Below, one piece after another: positions 46,455 to 57,536 of a stretch of DNA of 64,000 nucleotides. Within the stretch, counting starts at the first letter, position 1, and each line of letters opens with the position of its first letter. The notes beneath the pieces are model-generated. The model was not told the origin of the DNA. It made no database searches and saw only the letters and a program-made list of their open reading frames with translations. The position numbers and the translations under genes were made by a program. The DNA is from Siphonodentalium dalli. Taxonomy: Eukaryota > Mollusca > Scaphopoda > Gadilida > Siphonodentaliidae. Location of the stretch: contig CP136066.1 of the NCBI GenBank assembly GCA_032622095.1, positions 115,029,319-115,093,318 on the forward strand, read 5' to 3'.

Positions 46455-47224
46455 GGCAGTGTATTCACACGAGACGGTGTATCACTTTTTATTCACAAAT
46501 CGCTACAAAAACATTGCATCGAAATCAACCTGGACGAAAATCGACTTGTTGGTGCGCAATTAGTTTTCAACAATACTATGTGACAGTCGTACAAGTTTAT
46601 CTGCCCAGCACCAATCACGGAGATGACTACTTCAGCGACTATCTGGATTCACTAGATGTATTGTGTGCAACCTACTCAGCAGAAGGTTCTGGTGTACTAA
46701 TGAGAGACTTCAATGCCCACCTCCCCAAGGGTTATTTAAACGATATCACCACTTCTCTTAACGATAGATCTGCCCGATTCATTAGATTTATCGATGAATA
46801 TGAACTTGTTTCTACAACAGCGAGTGATGCGTGTGAGGGTAGTGAATACTCGTTCGTGCCATATTTTCAACTTAATCAGCCATCACTCATTGACCATATA
46901 CTCGTACTCTCTCGTGACAAAGACCTGATATCTGACTATTCTATTTGTTCTGACCATGCTATGAATACATCAAGCCACCTACCAATCACATGCACTGTAA
47001 CATTGCAGGAGTGTCCAATGTTGAAAAGCCGGCACAACAGAAAAGAGTGTATGCTTGGGACAAGATAAACCTTGTCGTGTATAGGGACCTTCTGGATGTG
47101 ACATGCAGCGAACTTGCTGCCCGTGGAATTGCTTCCAAAAATCATATTGATTTATTTTACTCTAACATTGTTGATGTCTTACACTCTGCCGCTTTAACGG
47201 CCATACCCCCAAAAAAACACTAGG
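46455..47224 (+). pseudogene. LINE APE endonuclease domain
   Basis: Frames in order: FTRDGVSLFIHKSL...DENRLVGAQL (46455-46580), then VVQVYLPSTNHGDDYF and LMRDFNAHLPKGYL (46575-46750). SLIDHILVLSRDKDLI (near 46890) and SSHLPITCTVTL (near 46973) follow, then a shift into KRVYAWDKINLVVYRDLLDV. GDFNAHL, LIDH and SDHxPI are the APE catalytic signatures of LINEs. Here the Gly before DFN is Arg and SDH is SSH, so key residues are altered. The enzyme would have nicked target DNA for target-primed reverse transcription. Confidence 0.8.
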
Positions 47225-48367
47225 CGCCATATCAACCCCTACTGGAGCACGGAACTTGACATTCTGAAGAAACTGAAATCGCTCTACCAATCTTGGACAC
47301 ATGATGGAAAACCACGCGATACTGATTATCAGACCTATGTGGACTACACACAGGGGAAACGCATGTTTCGCCGCGCGCATCGACATGCTGTAAATAATTT
47401 TCAACTTGAACAGAACCGCAAACTCGACACATATGCAAGGGGTGACCGAAAACTTTTCTGGCGTTATTTAAGACCTCGCTGTAGCGCAACGTTTTGTTTA
47501 GGATCGGTGATGGATTTTGCAGGTCACATGTGTCGCGACCATAACGATATTCTCTCTGGATGGGCCGCATATTTTCAAGATTTGTATAGCCCATACGAAC
47601 ATGATGATCCTGTATTCGAAGATTATGTTCGAAACCAGGTATCTTCCTTCCTTGACAGTGCGAATGCTGAATGTCCTATGCTAGGTCATCCGATAACAAA
47701 ACAAGAAGATGTAGATCCAGTTCGTAAACTGAAATTTAGAAAGGCAAGCGGTTGTGATGACGTATTCAACGAACACCTTCTCTTCGGTTCTGAATTGCTG
47801 TATGTGTGCATGTGCAATTTATTTAACTCCCTCATTGAATACGAGTGGATTCCTCCGTCACTAAAATCGGGAATTATTGTCCCTCTTTACAAGGGAGAAC
47901 CGAAGTCGTCAACACTTCCCGATAGCTATAGAGCCATATCGTTACTCCCTGTGATCTACAAAGTGTTCGAAGGTGTTCTCCTCAATCGATTCATGAATAG
48001 CCATTTGCCTGTGACATTCCCTAGTGCATTACAAAACGGGTTTCAAGCAGGAATTGGATGCAATATGACATCTTTTGTTCTTCAAGAGTCTATCTCATGT
48101 GCACAAGACAACAACTCTAAACTTTGTGTAGCCTTCTTGGACTCCAAAAAGGCATTCGACAAAATGTGGCGCAATGGCCTCCTGTTCAAAATCATACGCC
48201 TTGGCTTTTCTAGAAAGACCGTTCGCATGCTACGCTGTATATATAGTGATATCACGAGCCGGGTGTGGTATAACGGTTGCCTGTCAAACTCTTTCAGTAT
48301 AGGACAAGGAACTCAACAAGGAGCAGTCCTTTCACCTTCCTGCTACCTCGTGCATAGTTCAGAATAA
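47222..48367 (+). pseudogene. LINE reverse transcriptase, motif C deleted
   Basis: 382 codons open without interruption from RRHINPYWSTELDILKKL; the first internal ATG is at 47339. The linker is followed by KLKFRKASGCDDVFNEHLLF, then SGIIVPLYKGEPKSSTLPDSY (about residue 220), then FQAGIGCNMTSFVLQESI. Palm motif A is VAFLDSKKAFDKMWRNGL with catalytic Asp, and motif B is GQGTQQGAVLSPSCYLV. The frame stops there. The next recognisable sequence (KFANGRTQGHIVSSKLRKTF, LPKALYGCEHGE at 48370-48530) belongs to the thumb, so the YADD box and about 100 residues are deleted. A functional family member would copy LINE RNA at the nicked target. Confidence 0.85.
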
Positions 48368-48579
48368 ATTTGCAAACGGACGAACACAAGGGCACATTGT
48401 ATCTTCAAAACTACGGAAAACATTTTTCTCCATTGCACGGAAAGCAAACACTTCTTCTCTAACACCGGCATCCCTGCGAGAAATTCTAAAATGTGTAGTG
48501 TTGCCGAAAGCTCTGTATGGTTGTGAGCACGGGGAACTTGTAGCAAAAACATATTGAAATATATACCTTATATACTACC

Positions 48580-49442
48580 ACAGGGGGAGTCTCTAATTCG
48601 GTACCGAATAGCGCCGAGCGACATCAACGTTGATTTTCTGACTCACTGCACCGATTTTGGTCGGATAAACGGCATTGTCGCGTATATTGCTACTTCCAAA
48701 AGTGATATAAACCCTCCTTACCATGTAAAGTGCTGTAGAATGCCGATATAAACCTGTTTTATACGTTCAAGTGTTAGAAATCTTTCTAATGTGACCATAA
48801 ACATGAGACGATTCACCATTCATCGTGGCAATATAATGCCCTCTTTCTGATTGGTCGATATTCACGTGGCTTTGTTTACGAAATGACCGTCCGAAAAAAT
48901 ATATTGTGTTTTTCGACCAATGTGAAAGAGTCACATTTGCCAATATCGTGTGCGTAACGTAACTATCGCAAGTATAACGTACTCTGATAACAACTTATCG
49001 CCAAATTCATGCTTCAAACATTTTTAACATATCATCTTCGACTTGTTTTATTTTTATGAAAAGAAATAACAAATGGGGTAATAAATATTTATAACGACAA
49101 ATAGAATCAAATTGGTCATTTTCTTGGTACAGGCAAGCAAGGTACGAATATTTGTGAAATCTGAGTACGAACGTCGGAGTGTTCCCCTATGGTATTCCAA
49201 TAATCACCAACCGTGGAGTGCATGTTCATGGTTTGGTTTGAAGAAATGTTCCCACTTCAAAGTATACAAAAGTTGTTTTTAGACATTCCACTCCATTTGA
49301 CAGTGTAAGGAGGTTTTTATTCACTTTTGAAAGAAGAAAAACAAGCGAGAATGCCGTTTACGCGGCCATAAGCGGTTCGGCGAGTCAGAAATGCAACAAA
49401 TTTCGGGAATGGGAAACCGAACATTGTCTGACCTTGTCATAT
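48580..49442. mobile_element. Long-TIR element nested in the LINE
   Basis: The ends are inverted over about 160 bp: TTTTCTGACTCACTGCACCG, GGATAAACGGCATTGTCGCG and AAGTGATATAAACCCTCCTT on the left (48580-48743) pair with AAGGAGGTTTTTATTCACTT, GAGAATGCCGTTTACGCGGC and GGCGAGTCAGAAATG on the right (49283-49442). Arms are diverged (roughly 70-80% by eye). It separates the LINE thumb from its C-terminal part. No transposase; no target duplication fixed. Confidence 0.65.
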
Positions 49443-49499
49443 ATATATATATTATGTAAACACTGTTTTCTACAAAGTGCCTGTGGTTGTGAGTTGTTC

Positions 49500-50462
49500 C
49501 CGCTGGAATACTCGTCAAAGTCTCCCCATCATGGAGAGGTCAATTCGGACATGTGCAAAAAGTATACAAACACTCCCGAAGAGAGCTAGCACAAGATTAT
49601 CGCTTGGATTACTAGGAATAATGCCAATATAACAGCAAATACACATACGAAAACTCTGCTTCCTTGGCAACCTCATCCACCTTCCCATGCATCACCCAAC
49701 TCCACTTAGATTGTTTCTTCTTAGGGCTCACCAACAACGTCTCTTCAATATATCTACATCAGGCTTCACTCAATAAATATTCCAGCTCCTTACCAAATAC
49801 GGCCCAATCGACTATCTTTTCAACTTTATGGACGAAGGGACGTTTCCATCGAAGGATGCGTGGAAGGCATTATATTAGCAAAAGACTCCGTATTGCATTC
49901 ATATTCCAACTCTTGGCTTTCAGCGGTTGTTTCTGATCCACGGCTGAAAGTACTGTCCTTGACCCATCGCAATCCGCTCAAGCAGTGGCAGCTATGGGGC
50001 AGACTACAGTTCATAGGCGCACAACACTCCGTAAAGTACACGAATATGGTACGACTACTGAACCGAACTACATTCGTCAACAATTCTGCATGTCTTTTGT
50101 GCTCCATTATGTACGAAAATGAACTAATGCACATAATGTTCTCCTGCCAGCCTCATCTATTAATATCTGCACGGAATCAATACTGGGAGTACATTATCAA
50201 CCACTGTGGAATACGAACATACCTACTCATGTATCGCCTATCTTCGGACAATGTATTTGCTCTGTTTTTCGGTTCCACTCTCGTGACACTAGACTTACCT
50301 ACGATCCAGCTTGACAAAATAATTCACTACACAGCTACATTTCTGCTATGTGCAAGGAATGCAAAAACTATTTGGAAGTTGTATTTCGCTCGGTCACACG
50401 CATGCGATATTGCTATTCCGGTAACTGGTATTCAACTGGTATTCGGGCACTTATATGTATGA
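49500..50462 (+). pseudogene. LINE C-terminal region with zinc knuckle
   Basis: MERSIRTCAKSIQTLPKRAS (near 49532) continues the LINE after the inserted element. The long frame 49860-50462 contains SDPRLKVLSLTHRNPLKQWQ, LQFIGAQHSVKYTNMVRLL and the knuckle CLLCSIMYENELMHIMFSC (C-x2-C-x9-H-x4-C). It then runs about 100 residues to LVFGHLYV. It is the nucleic-acid-binding tail of ORF2; the 600-bp frame is open but separated from the RT by stops and the insertion. Confidence 0.75.
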
Positions 50463-50690
50463 CTTCCCATTTCTAAATTCTATATTAGATTATCACTGAC
50501 CTCGCTAACACTTGAAACTTGAAAATGTCAAAACCCGATCACATGCGTGTGACATGGCGTAAACACTATAATATAATATTGTGATTAATATTATAATTAG
50601 AATAACATTTGCATGCATATTTAGTTAACATGTATATACTTGTCATTGTATATATGCTCTCCTAAATTGAGGAGGTTAACAGTAAACTAT

Positions 50691-51246
50691 ATTATGTTAT
50701 GTACCTCCAGCTTCAAAGCTTCCTTCACGAAAGATTACTATTTTATCCGTTTGAATGCAAATTTTTGAAATATACAAAGTCCTTTCAGTATTGTCACATT
50801 ACATAATTATAGCGAGTAAATCCTGTAATTTATCTCGAACTGGATATCTCTCTGGGGTCTTTAATTACGTCACATTCTAAAACAAAATGGATTTCATCCC
50901 CTAAAACACCGCATATTGTGCAATTGTTTTCATTATTGTTAGATTTCCATTTGCACATTTCGTTTGGTAACCTATGATTAGATGTTCGGAATTTCGTCAA
51001 ATTTTCTGACAAATAAAATGGTATGTGAATAAGAGATTTACTGAAACTTGTATAAGGTTTAATGACATTATAAAATTTTCCTCTGTTGGACCCCGAGATA
51101 CTAAAATGCCATTGCTGACAGCAATTATCATTCAGATTATATTCTATATGTTTACGTTGTGAAGGTGACAATGGTATTTGGCGATCCTGCTAGGGTACAA
51201 ACCAGAACAAACTCCATGCTATAGGAATCCGTAATAACTGTAATCC
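50691..51246 (-). repeat. 556-bp direct repeat, copy 2 (LINE C-terminus)
   Basis: Near-identical to 45670-46225 (offset 5021), with scattered substitutions and one small rearranged spot near 51120-51135. The minus frame 51171-50830 repeats the knuckle CTICGVLGDEIHFVLEC. It ends GTAATCC, after which a plus-strand RT fragment starts at once. Confidence 0.85.
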
Positions 51247-52040
51247 ACTGGTTCAGGTCTTATCTATATGACCCGCCGTCAGAAACATGTTGCTTTAACC
51301 TTTGGACAATCTGCATGGGGAAATATAACCACATGAGTGCCACACGGATCAGTCCTGGACCCTATACTCTTTCTTGTCTTTATCAATGACATGTTCGAAA
51401 TTGTCATGTGCCATTCTGCATTTCTTCCACGACACTGCACTTGCACCCAAACATAGGAGCATGATATCTATAGACTATCTAGAATCGTTGTCCTCCAAAT
51501 GACTTGTCAAGTTTAATGCTCTAAAACAGAAGCATTGACGTGCACTCGGAAACGTATGAAGATTATTCACCCAACCATGTTCACGAACAAATAGCCTATT
51601 AAAGAAGTAGATACTCATAAACATATTGGAGTTATTTTGAGTAAAACAGGTAATTGGTGACCCCATATCGAACAAGTGATGGAAACTCATTTCACTCTTG
51701 ATAAAATATCGATTCTATCTCGACAGAGCAGCTTTCGAAAAATGTTATTTTACAATGATAAGGTCAATCTTCGAATATTCTTGGGTTGTAACCATGCAGC
51801 AAGAATATGACAAGATCGAAGTATACAATACGAGGCAGCTCGTATTGTGACAGGCGCGACTAGGTATGTCAGTAATGCATCACTTCTTAGAGAAACTAGT
51901 TTGGAAACCCTTAAATCACGGCGAAAAAACACAACTAAAACTAAAACTATTTTGTAAGACGGTAAAATGTCAATAACCTGTCTAGCTCAGAAACCTAGTT
52001 CTTCCTATTCACGGGCACATATTACGACTTAATTAATTCA
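51247..52040 (+). pseudogene. LINE reverse transcriptase remnant
   Basis: The plus strand reads WFRSYLYD, then VPHGSVLDPILFLVFINDM (motif B, near 51333-51390), a degraded motif C region, then HIGVILSKTGNW (51627) and QYEAARIVTGATRYVSNASL (about 51817-51885) with LETLKSRRK (thumb). Multiple frame changes and stops. It is CR1/Jockey-like by wording. The 5' part is absent; it is cut by the 556-bp repeat. Confidence 0.7.
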
Positions 52041-52263
52041 TTGGTGAATTTTCAGCATTATTTGACAAATCGACATTTCAGTAAATTATAATTTGACAAC
52101 AAAAAAGTTGTTTGAAAGTAGGCAATTTAACACAGAAAATATGTTCGGATATAAAAAATAGGGTGAATAAAGAATTATCAATGCAGCAAGCGACCGGCTC
52201 AGTCGCTGATTGGTATAAAATCTCTGCTAATAGTTATTTGATTGACAGTTGTGACAAGGTCCA

Positions 52264-52400
52264 TTGTGTCCCCAAATATATCGTAGACTGAGAGGTGACC
52301 TAATCGAAACTTACCAAATCATTCGGGGACACAATAACATACCAAAGAACATATCCCATATATTCTACGGATGCTCTGCCGTAGAACTATGTATAGATGG
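52264..52400 (+). pseudogene. LINE thumb/C-terminal scrap
   Basis: IYRRLRGDLIETYQIIRG matches the common RRxRGDLIETYKI motif downstream of the RT in CR1/Jockey-type LINEs. The frame stays open to 52521, but the last 45 codons are unfamiliar. It may be the tail of the LINE at 51247. Confidence 0.55.
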
Positions 52401-52521
52401 CACACAAAACTGGGTAAATAAACACAAGCTGGAGGACATCGCCATAACACATATCAAATTACTGTTCGGTCTTCCCCGACAGCAACATTTCACAGTAAAA
52501 AATATTTCTGACATTTCTTAA

Positions 52522-52999
52522 ATATTACATATACCAAACCAAATTGCAAGTTTATTTGTAATCATTCGGGATATAGCAATCTGCGGAATGGGATAGACTG
52601 TTGAATAGAATATAACAATATACGGAACATAATTTGAAATTGTCTGTGACGGCCGATATATCGACGAATATATGGCACGTAGAGGGCTCGATTTAGAGTC
52701 TAGCGAAGGGACTATTTTTGTACATCTAGACGGATTAGCCCATACATGCCAATGTGCCACGAAAGATCGAAAAATATGTTCGACGTCAATGTCTAGTATT
52801 TAAGCATACACGATTCCATATGATCAGGATCAAAACGCTATACAAAGTAATAATTGCTTACATTTTATAATAATTACGTAGCCTATTTTATTGCTTCATA
52901 ATTCGTTTCCTTTCATTTGACCATATGTATGGTTTGTGCCAAATGTTTTATTCCACGGTATATTCGAAGATTCATTCTTTCAAGTAACAATGAGAAATA
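52522..52999. other. No recognisable content
   Basis: AT-rich spacer between two LINE remnants. An 80-codon minus frame (52518-52760) has no motif. Confidence 0.4.
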
Positions 53000-53059
53000 T
53001 ATTTATTCGCGGACTTTTCCAAAATTAAGCTGCCGCCACATACATACCATGCGACCGCC

Positions 53060-53735
53060 TTGCAGCGCCATGGATGACGAAGGAAATTATTGAATCTACG
53101 CGCGCAAGAAGAAAAGCCGAACGCAAGTGGAGAACATCTAAGTTGACTGTCCGCCGAGAAATATTCATGGACAGTAGTAAACATGTGTGCAACTTAATTA
53201 AAGATTCAAAAATTTGTTTCCATAATGACTCTATAACACAGTGTAAATCAATGAAAATGTTGTTTAATTTCACCAACACTTAGTCTATGCTCGGCAAGTC
53301 CAAATCAACTGTACTACCAAATAACCACGAGAATGCTGACTTACCAAATGTGTTTGCGCAATTCTTTGATGAAAAAGTGGTGCGTATAAGATCTCGCATA
53401 GAAACAAATATTGATGCTGAGTTTGCTGAATTTACCGGGAATAAACTAAACAATTTTCGCCCTGTAACACAAGATGACGTAAAATCCCTTATCGCAAAAC
53501 TGCCACCGAAATCCTGTGCCAGCGATCCTATGCCAACTCAGTTGATCCGGGAACACACTGAAGTGCTGACATCAGCAATAGCATCTATATTTAATTAATC
53601 TTTAAGACATGGCGTTTTTCCTGACATTTTTAAGCATGCAATTGTTAAACCACTCCCGAAGAATCCAAGATTGGACGGAACAACTTAAAAAATTACAGGC
53701 CCGTTTCAAACTTGCAATTCATCTCTAAAATGTTA
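53060..53735 (+). pseudogene. CR1-like LINE, linker and RT N-terminus
   Basis: APWMTKEIIESTRARRKAER, then an in-frame TAG at 53281, MLGKSKSTVLPNN, PNVFAQFFDEKVVRIRSRI, FRPVTQDDVKSLIAKLPPKS and CASDPMPTQLIREHTEVLT. A second in-frame stop lies at 53596, then HGVFPDIFKHAIVKPLPKN, a one-base shift, then NYRPVSNLQFISKML. These are the standard steps into the RT of CR1-type elements. The reading frame is cut after codon ATG TTA G and resumes at 56067. Confidence 0.85.
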
Positions 53736-55793
53736 GGTCCGAATCGGCATCTCTGGTTTAGACTAGGTTTTATTCTAGACCAGGTTTAACTCCAGTTTAA
53801 ACTAGGTTTAAGTAGGGTTTAAACTTGGTTTTACAGTAGTTAAACCAGGTTTATGGGAGTAAAACTGGGTTTTAGCGTACTTAAACCAAGTTTTGTGATA
53901 AACTCAGTTTAAGTTGAAACTAGGTTTTATTAACGTGATAAAGTTATGGTAATATTACTAATTGTTTGTGGTGAATTGGCTATATAATCATCAGTATAAG
54001 CTTAGGTATATATGATTTATACGTACCATACGTCTCGCCTCGAACATACACCTTTAAATATACTTTGAAAAAAATTCAAAGTTAAACCACCCTACCCCAG
54101 GTTTGACTAAAACCTAGTTTTTTGGGTTTAATTATTCGGCCGATATTTTTCGCCCAATATTGATGTTGTTTCTTCGTGAATATGGGAGTGTTTATTTTGA
54201 ATTGGGGGAGGCGTTTATGCGCGGGCGTTTGTCACTCAATGTAGATGCAGGAGAGTCTTAGTGGAATTCGGGGAGGCGATGTCGGTACTTATGAGATAAA
54301 TTCTAACAAAATATGTGTCAGTGTGATGGATGATTTCTTGCTATATATGTCTGTTTGCAATTCGCTCGTTCGGATGTCGATTTGGCGGCTGAGAGCATGG
54401 CGGGATCGGACTGATCAGATTGACACGTTAGACACGAACATGACTTTTGAAACTGATTCCTTATTCACAAAAAGGTCTCTTTCGGTCAATTTGACGCATG
54501 GGTTGGTGGCCCGCCCAAATACCCATCAGAGACACCCCAGCCTTCACCCGGGGGTGGCACATCCCAAATGCGCCCCATAGAAACACCCCACCCCCACACC
54601 GGACCCCATTTTCACCCGCTCGGGTAGAACCACCCGCGGTAAGGGTGGGGGTGTTTTTATGACTATATTTGAGGGCGGGCCGCCCACCAATGACGTCATA
54701 TTGGCCGAAATCCTTACCGTTCTCGATAACGGTCCATACCCCATTCTATGGGGTATTTGGGGCGTGCCACCTACACATGCCGTAATATTAACCAACAGAG
54801 GCATGTTTTTGCGAATAATGAATAAAATGCTCCATACCCCATTTTCACCCCGGTAGGGTGGTACCCTCCAGGGATGAGGGTAGGGTGTCTATATGGGATA
54901 TTTGGAGCGGGCCACACACCCCTGTCGTCAAATTGGCCGAAATCCTTACCGTTCTCGAACATGGTTCATATCCCATCTTCACCCTCGGTGGTGACCCACC
55001 CCACCCCGCCCGGATGTGAGGGGTGGGGTGTTTATATGCGTTATTTGAGGTACCCTTCCCCGGGGGTGAGGGTTGGGGTGTTTCTATTCGGTATTTGGGC
55101 GTACCCAATTTCCACCTCCTCTGGTGTGACCCCTCCCCCCCCCGGTGAGGGGTGGGTAGGGGTGGTTCTACGGTGTATTTTGATCGTGCCACCCACTCCT
55201 GCTGCCAAATTAATTAGCCTAAATCCTTACCGTCCATACCCCTGTTATCCGGGGTGAGGGGTGATGTTTCTATCGGGTATTATGGGCGAGCCACCCTTTC
55301 ATGCCGTCAAATTCGCCGAAATCCTTCCCGTTCTCAAAAATGGTCCATACCCCATTTTCACCCGTCCGGATGGTACCCCCGGGGTGGTGGTGTTTCTATG
55401 GGGTATTTGTGGCGGGTCCCCACCTATGCCCTCAAGAGATATTTTTGAGTTCCAAAAGTCACATTCGTCCATGATATTAGATAATATCTAACCGTTATAC
55501 AACAGACCGTGCATTCGTCGTGATTTCTCAAAGCGCACGGGTTATTCCCCTGATTAGGAGATTATATAGCGACAACAGGTCGCTTGACCGGACAATGAAT
55601 TGACAAGCTGAGCGATAATAAACAGACAGACCACGCCTCCTATTCTTGCAATTGGACAAGTGTGGCCCACAGGTAACGCAATCGACCAAATCTATGTCGT
55701 CCCAGCGGTGGAGAAAAACTTGGTTTTACTACTAAAACCCAGTTTAAACTGGTAGTTTAAACTAGGTCTAAACTGGAGATGCCGATTCGGACC
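53736..55793. mobile_element. Harbinger-like non-autonomous DNA element
   Basis: Ends GGTCCGAATCGGCATCTC and its complement, with TTA on both sides (53733-53735 and 55794-55796). A 3-bp TWA duplication with GG-starting TIRs fits PIF/Harbinger. Subterminal repeats of the type AACTAGGTTTAA/GTTTAAACT crowd both ends (53755-53935 and 55718-55775), as expected for transposase-binding arrays. The centre is a GC-rich minisatellite (54490-55445). No transposase was recognised; the frame 54245-54580 is unsupported. Confidence 0.7.
54490..55445. repeat. GC-rich minisatellite inside the Harbinger-like element
   Basis: Irregular units carry CCATACCCCATTTTCACCC, GGTGTTTCTATGGGGTATTT, GGGCGGGCCACCCACC and GGCCGAAATCCTTACCGTTC. 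From about 54640 onward they run in one direction. The first ~110 bp (54505-54610) are in the opposite orientation (CCCATAGAAACACCCCACCC). Its G+C-rich composition contrasts sharply with the surroundings. Frames in it on both strands are artefacts. Confidence 0.75.
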
Positions 55794-55796
55794 TTA

Positions 55797-56060
55797 GAGT
55801 CTAAATTGATCAATATCTTATACCATTTAATATATACTCAATCATATAAAATTAATTGAACATGTTTATTTCAGCCTAGGACAAAACACTTTATATTTTA
55901 TCCCACTCATATCAATATCTTTAAAATATTTTAATTCTTTTCTTTTTTCTTTCTTTTTTTTTAACCAAGTGCATGTATTGTGTCCTTGATTCCTCACATG
56001 TCTGTCTGTATTTATTTGTTTAGACCCGAATAAAAAATATTAAAAAAAAAAAAAAAAAAA
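55797..56060 (+). mobile_element. Poly-A retroinsertion (LINE 3' UTR-like)
   Basis: About 264 bp ending CCCGAATAAAAAATATTA and a 19-base A run. It is flanked by AAAATGTTAG: left at 53727-53735 plus G55797 once the Harbinger-like element is removed, right ending at 56066. A target duplication plus poly-A tail and AATAAA indicate LINE-mediated insertion. It is probably a 5'-truncated LINE 3' end, less likely a SINE; no tRNA-like box was seen. Confidence 0.7.
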
Positions 56061-57480
56061 TGTTAGAACGTGTCGTGTTGTATCAACTTCGTGATCACTT
56101 GGATAACAACAAACTCAATGAGCCATTCCAGTCTGCATACAGAAAGAATCATAGCACAGAAACGGCCTTAATATGCATGACAAGTGATATCCTCAATGCA
56201 GCAGATGAAGGCCTTGTAACAATTGTTGCCTGTCTGGATTTGTCCGCCGCGTTCGACACAATCGATCATTCCATCCTTATTAAGCGGCTCTCTTCCACAT
56301 TTGGTTTATCGGAAACTGTTATCGATTGGTTCCAATCATATCTGACTGATCGTATACAAAAAGTACAGATTGGCACACGTTCTCGGAACCTAAATTGCTT
56401 CACTTCGGAGTCCCGCAAGGCTAAGTTTTATGACCTATTTTATATTCGATTTATTCAAGCCGCTCGGTGATGTAATTAGATCCAATGGTGTTCGTTACCA
56501 CATGTCTGCTGACGATATTCAAATGTACCTTTCTTTCCCGCCTTGTGACATAATTGAAAACTTGAAACAAATACAGGACTGTATAACTGATGTAAAATCG
56601 TGGATGGAAATTAATAAACTTAAGTTAAACGAAGAAATAACTGAGTTGATGGTATGCATGTGGAACCGATTACCGCATTAAACACACTGGCGTTCACCAT
56701 ATTAAATTAGGCGATTCAGTTATCACCGTCTGTCAAAATTCTAGGTGTTGTTTTGGATAACACACTATCCATGGACTTACAGGTCAATTCAATGTGCAAA
56801 TCCATGTTTATGGAGCTTCGTCGCATCTCGCAGTTACGGCCATATTTAACACAGACATGCTCACAGACACTTGTTTCTTCATTTGTATTTTCAAAACTAG
56901 ACTATTGTAATGCCATTCTCGCCGATATCACAACTGAACACTTGGATAAATTGCAAAAAGTAATTAAATGTTGCTGCAAGGATTGTTTCCCGCAAACCAA
57001 AATTTTCACATGTAACACCATTGCTACAAGAACTACACTACCTTCCTATTCGTGCACGTATAGACTACAAATGTGCGTCATTCTGTTATAAAAAATCAGA
57101 ATCTAGTTCAAGCATTCTCCCTGTATTGCCTCAATATTTTGATAAACTTTTAAGTATGTATGTATGTTCCACCTACGAATCTGAGGTCAAAGACACAAGC
57201 TCTAATGGATATTCCATCAAAAAATTTGAAAACTTATGGCGATAGAGCATTTGATTCGTATGCGCCAAATGTTTGGAACTCACTGAGACACGACACAAGA
57301 TTTGCAAACTCTGACCGAATTCAAATCAAAAGAGTGAATAATTCTGTGCTCACTATGGGGAAGTTATCTCAGATGTTGTTTAATTATTTTGATGTATGTG
57401 TATATAGGTATGTGGTGTGTATAGATGTATGTATATCACGTGTGATAGAGGGCAGGGTACTAGTAGGAATGTAATCGCTC
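56061..57480 (+). pseudogene. CR1-like LINE, RT palm to C-terminus
   Basis: MLERVVLYQLRDHLDNNKLN, FQSAYRKNHSTETAL, VACLDLSAAFDTIDHSIL (catalytic Asp), then FGVPQGxVLxPILYSIY with two in-frame stops where Ser and Gly belong (56405-56440). SADDIQMYLSF (motif C) and SWMEINKLKLNEEITELM come next, LGVVLDNTLSMDLQVNSM after a shift, then FVFSKLDYCNAILADI. GDRAFDSYAPNVWNSLRHDT closes the C-terminal block. The two stops inside motif B make the copy inactive. Confidence 0.85.
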
Positions 57481-57536
57481 TGGGCCATCTGGGATAAAGC
57501 GCTATTTAAAAATTCTTTATTATTATTATTATTATG

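Larger units (their letters stand above)
46226..50690 (+). mobile_element. LINE with endonuclease, RT and knuckle, broken
   Basis: This is a 4.46-kb non-LTR retrotransposon remnant. Order: APE-type endonuclease (46455-47060), linker, RT (47222-48367, palm catalytic box deleted), thumb remnants (48368-48540), a later long-TIR insertion (48580-49442), and C-terminal zinc knuckle (to 50462). It is flanked exactly by the 556-bp direct repeats 45670-46225 and 50691-51246. It is non-functional: frameshifts in the endonuclease, a deletion of RT motif C, and a nested insertion. Confidence 0.8.
53000..57536 (+). mobile_element. CR1-like LINE with two nested insertions
   Basis: The LINE runs 53000-53735 and 56061-57536. 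The first part holds the linker and RT start; the second holds the RT palm, thumb and C-terminus. The 3' end reads GGGATAAAGCGCTATTTAAA followed by TTA repeats (57518-57535). A GATAAAGCGCTAT sequence with an ATT microsatellite is a widespread CR1-type 3' end. Together the segments would make about 2.2 kb of LINE. The intervening 2.3 kb is a poly-A retroinsertion that itself carries a Harbinger-like element. Confidence 0.85.

Noticed and set aside
45670-51246. LTR retrotransposon with 556-bp LTRs
   Set aside because: The repeats carry a LINE zinc-knuckle reading frame on the minus strand, lack TG...CA ends, and the enclosed proteins are LINE endonuclease and RT with no protease or integrase.
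54845-55257. Proline-rich proteins on both strands of the GC-rich tract
   Set aside because: These are frames through an irregular minisatellite, open on both strands at once.
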